33,433 nt of DNA, taken from the NCBI GenBank assembly GCA_902768325.1, contig CACXKY010000040.1:1-33433 (forward strand). Direction: 5' to 3'. Below, one piece after another: positions 30,945-33,433 of this stretch. The number at the start of each line of letters is the position of its first letter. Positions within the stretch are counted from its first letter, which is position 1. The notes below the pieces were generated by a model that searched no databases, was not told where the DNA came from, and saw only the letters and a program-made list of their open reading frames with translations. A program made the position numbers and the translations under genes. The stretch comes from Fibrobacter succinogenes (GTDB lineage: Bacteria > Fibrobacterota > Fibrobacteria > Fibrobacterales > Fibrobacteraceae).

Positions 30945-31976
30945 ATGAAGCTTTCGGACCGTTCCATAGGTTATATCTCCTTGCTCTCGCTAATCGGCAT
31001 TTTTGCAAGCATTTCCTATGGCATGTACGAAGCGCACCAGGATGTTCCGCACTCGGCGATTGTCGATTTCGAGGAACTCGGGACCTTGCAGCCCGAAGAC
31101 GAAGTCGTTGTCCGCGGCTACCGCGTAGGTACCATCGGCACGGTCTCCTGGCTCGGCGACCGCTCCCGCGTACAGATCAAGTTCGACAACCCTATCGTTA
31201 TCCGCGAAGGGACCCAGTTCAACAACATCAACTACGCCCTCATGGGCCAGCGCAGGCTTGAAATCATCCCTTCCAAGACAGGGAAGATCCTCCCCGAAGA
31301 CTATGTCCATACGGGGCATTTTGAGCCCGGCATCGCCGAAGCATTGCGGTTGATGGAAGACGTCAGCAAGCAGATTATGACCGTGCGCGAAGTGGTGATG
31401 CTTATCGCCAACGGCGATTCCACGCATGCATCCGCACAGCAAAAGTACGAAGAGATTATCGGCAACGTCGAAGGGCTGCTCGACAACCTCGAAAGCACAC
31501 TCAACAAGATGCAGCCCAAGGTAAGGCGGTTCTTCAACCAGGTCCAAGACGCAGAACACTCGCTGGTCGATGCGACAAAGCAGGCCGACACAGCCATCAA
31601 TGCGGCAACAGGCGCCATCAACGAAAAGCTCACGCAAGCACAGGACGTCATCAAGACGCTCGCCGACGGCACGGCCAAGATGAACGAGACGATTGCTTCT
31701 ATCGAGCAATCCGCAACCATGGACAAGCTGCTCGGTTCCCACGAAGCTATCGACAAGATCAACAACTTGATCAACAAGCTGGACAAGCTCATCGCCGCCA
31801 TCGATACCAAGGGCATCAAGATTTACGACGAGAACGGAAAGCAGGTCAAGCTGTTCACTTGGAAAAACGCAAACCTTATCGGAAAGACCGCCCGCGCGAA
31901 GGCGAGGGCTCGCGCCGAGAAGGGTGAAAGCCTTCCCGGCGGACCTTTGCGCGCCGAAGCGACGGGCGACGAATAA
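30945..31976 (+). CDS. MlaD/MCE-domain lipid transport protein
   Basis: A 343-residue inner-membrane-anchored periplasmic protein. One N-terminal membrane segment (about 8-27, IGYISLLSLIGIFASISYGMY) precedes an MCE (mammalian cell entry) domain at about 37-115: VDFEELGTLQPEDEVVVRGYRVGTIGTV..., GTQFNNINYALMGQRRLEIIPS. A long coiled-coil region follows (about 125-285), rich in Ala, Thr, Asp and Lys heptads, then a basic Lys/Arg/Ala C-terminus. MlaD proteins are substrate-binding parts of MlaFEDB phospholipid transporters; the long helical tail resembles YebT/PqiB-type or single-MCE needle proteins. The ATPase and permease genes are not adjacent. recG starts 25 bp after its stop, so the two may be cotranscribed. 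Confidence 0.87.
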   Translation: MKLSDRSIGYISLLSLIGIFASISYGMYEAHQDVPHSAIVDFEELGTLQPEDEVVVRGYRVGTIGTVSWLGDRSRVQIKFDNPIVIREGTQFNNINYALMGQRRLEIIPSKTGKILPEDYVHTGHFEPGIAEALRLMEDVSKQIMTVREVVMLIANGDSTHASAQQKYEEIIGNVEGLLDNLESTLNKMQPKVRRFFNQVQDAEHSLVDATKQADTAINAATGAINEKLTQAQDVIKTLADGTAKMNETIASIEQSATMDKLLGSHEAIDKINNLINKLDKLIAAIDTKGIKIYDENGKQVKLFTWKNANLIGKTARAKARARAEKGESLPGGPLRAEATGDE

Positions 31977-32000
31977 CCTCCGAAACAGAAGCTACAGAGA

Positions 32001-33433
<1,433 letters not shown>

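Overview
The window reads as a piece of a Fibrobacter chromosome (phylum Fibrobacterota). The evidence is a lipoprotein carrying the Fibrobacter succinogenes major paralogous (FISUMP) domain, a lipoprotein with polyserine linkers, a family 16 glucanase ending in a type IX secretion-like sorting domain, and many outer-envelope genes on a moderately GC-rich background. No rRNA, phage module, insertion sequence or CRISPR array was seen. Most of the 31 protein genes are housekeeping; the unusual material is intergenic.

Layout. 1-183 is the tail of an EbfC/YbaB gene with a terminator. 353-5970 is a tripartite RND efflux operon (TolC-like channel, lipoprotein adaptor, inner-membrane permease). 6033-7289 is an orphan GspE/PilB-type ATPase abutting a convergent pair (a primase-like Toprim protein, then an MtgA-type glycosyltransferase). 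9421-12220 holds murB, a VanZ-like gene and rlmI, with short-period repeats between them. 12302-17413 is a minus-strand block of secreted or surface proteins: polyserine lipoprotein, GH16 enzyme, FISUMP lipoprotein, TPR protein. 17501-19545 is groES-groEL, preceded by a sigma-54-like promoter and an XRE regulator. 20170-20613 holds a tRNA-Arg gene and a duplicated structured element. 20698-24798 holds PBP1A, rlmN and a TPMT-like methyltransferase. 24934-29586 holds ychJ, argC-obg and the overlapping chain HU-smpB-amidase. 29679-30765 is rpsF-rpsR-rplI. 30945 to the end holds an MCE/MlaD protein and the first 477 codons of recG.

How the genes fit together. Much of the window serves the envelope: efflux, peptidoglycan precursor synthesis (MurB), polymerisation (PBP1A, MtgA), septal or remodelling hydrolysis (amidase), lipid trafficking (MlaD), and exported lipoproteins and glucanase. 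A second group serves translation: RlmN, RlmI, SmpB, Obg, three ribosomal proteins and a tRNA.

Most notable. (1) Downstream of tRNA-Arg there is a perfect 32-bp copy of the tRNA 3' end, and two about 122-nt elements whose sequences differ but whose stems are preserved by compensatory changes. The arrangement resembles the rtT repeats behind E. coli tyrT. (2) Heptanucleotide repeats form inverted arrays on both sides of murB. (3) A modular hairpin repeat with fixed flanks and a variable self-complementary core lies in three gaps, one of them between groES and groEL. (4) A textbook -24/-12 motif precedes groES. (5) Many genes carry a -10-like hexamer only 6-9 nt before the start codon and no Shine-Dalgarno sequence, which suggests leaderless transcripts. 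(6) The RND permease lacks the usual proton-relay residues.
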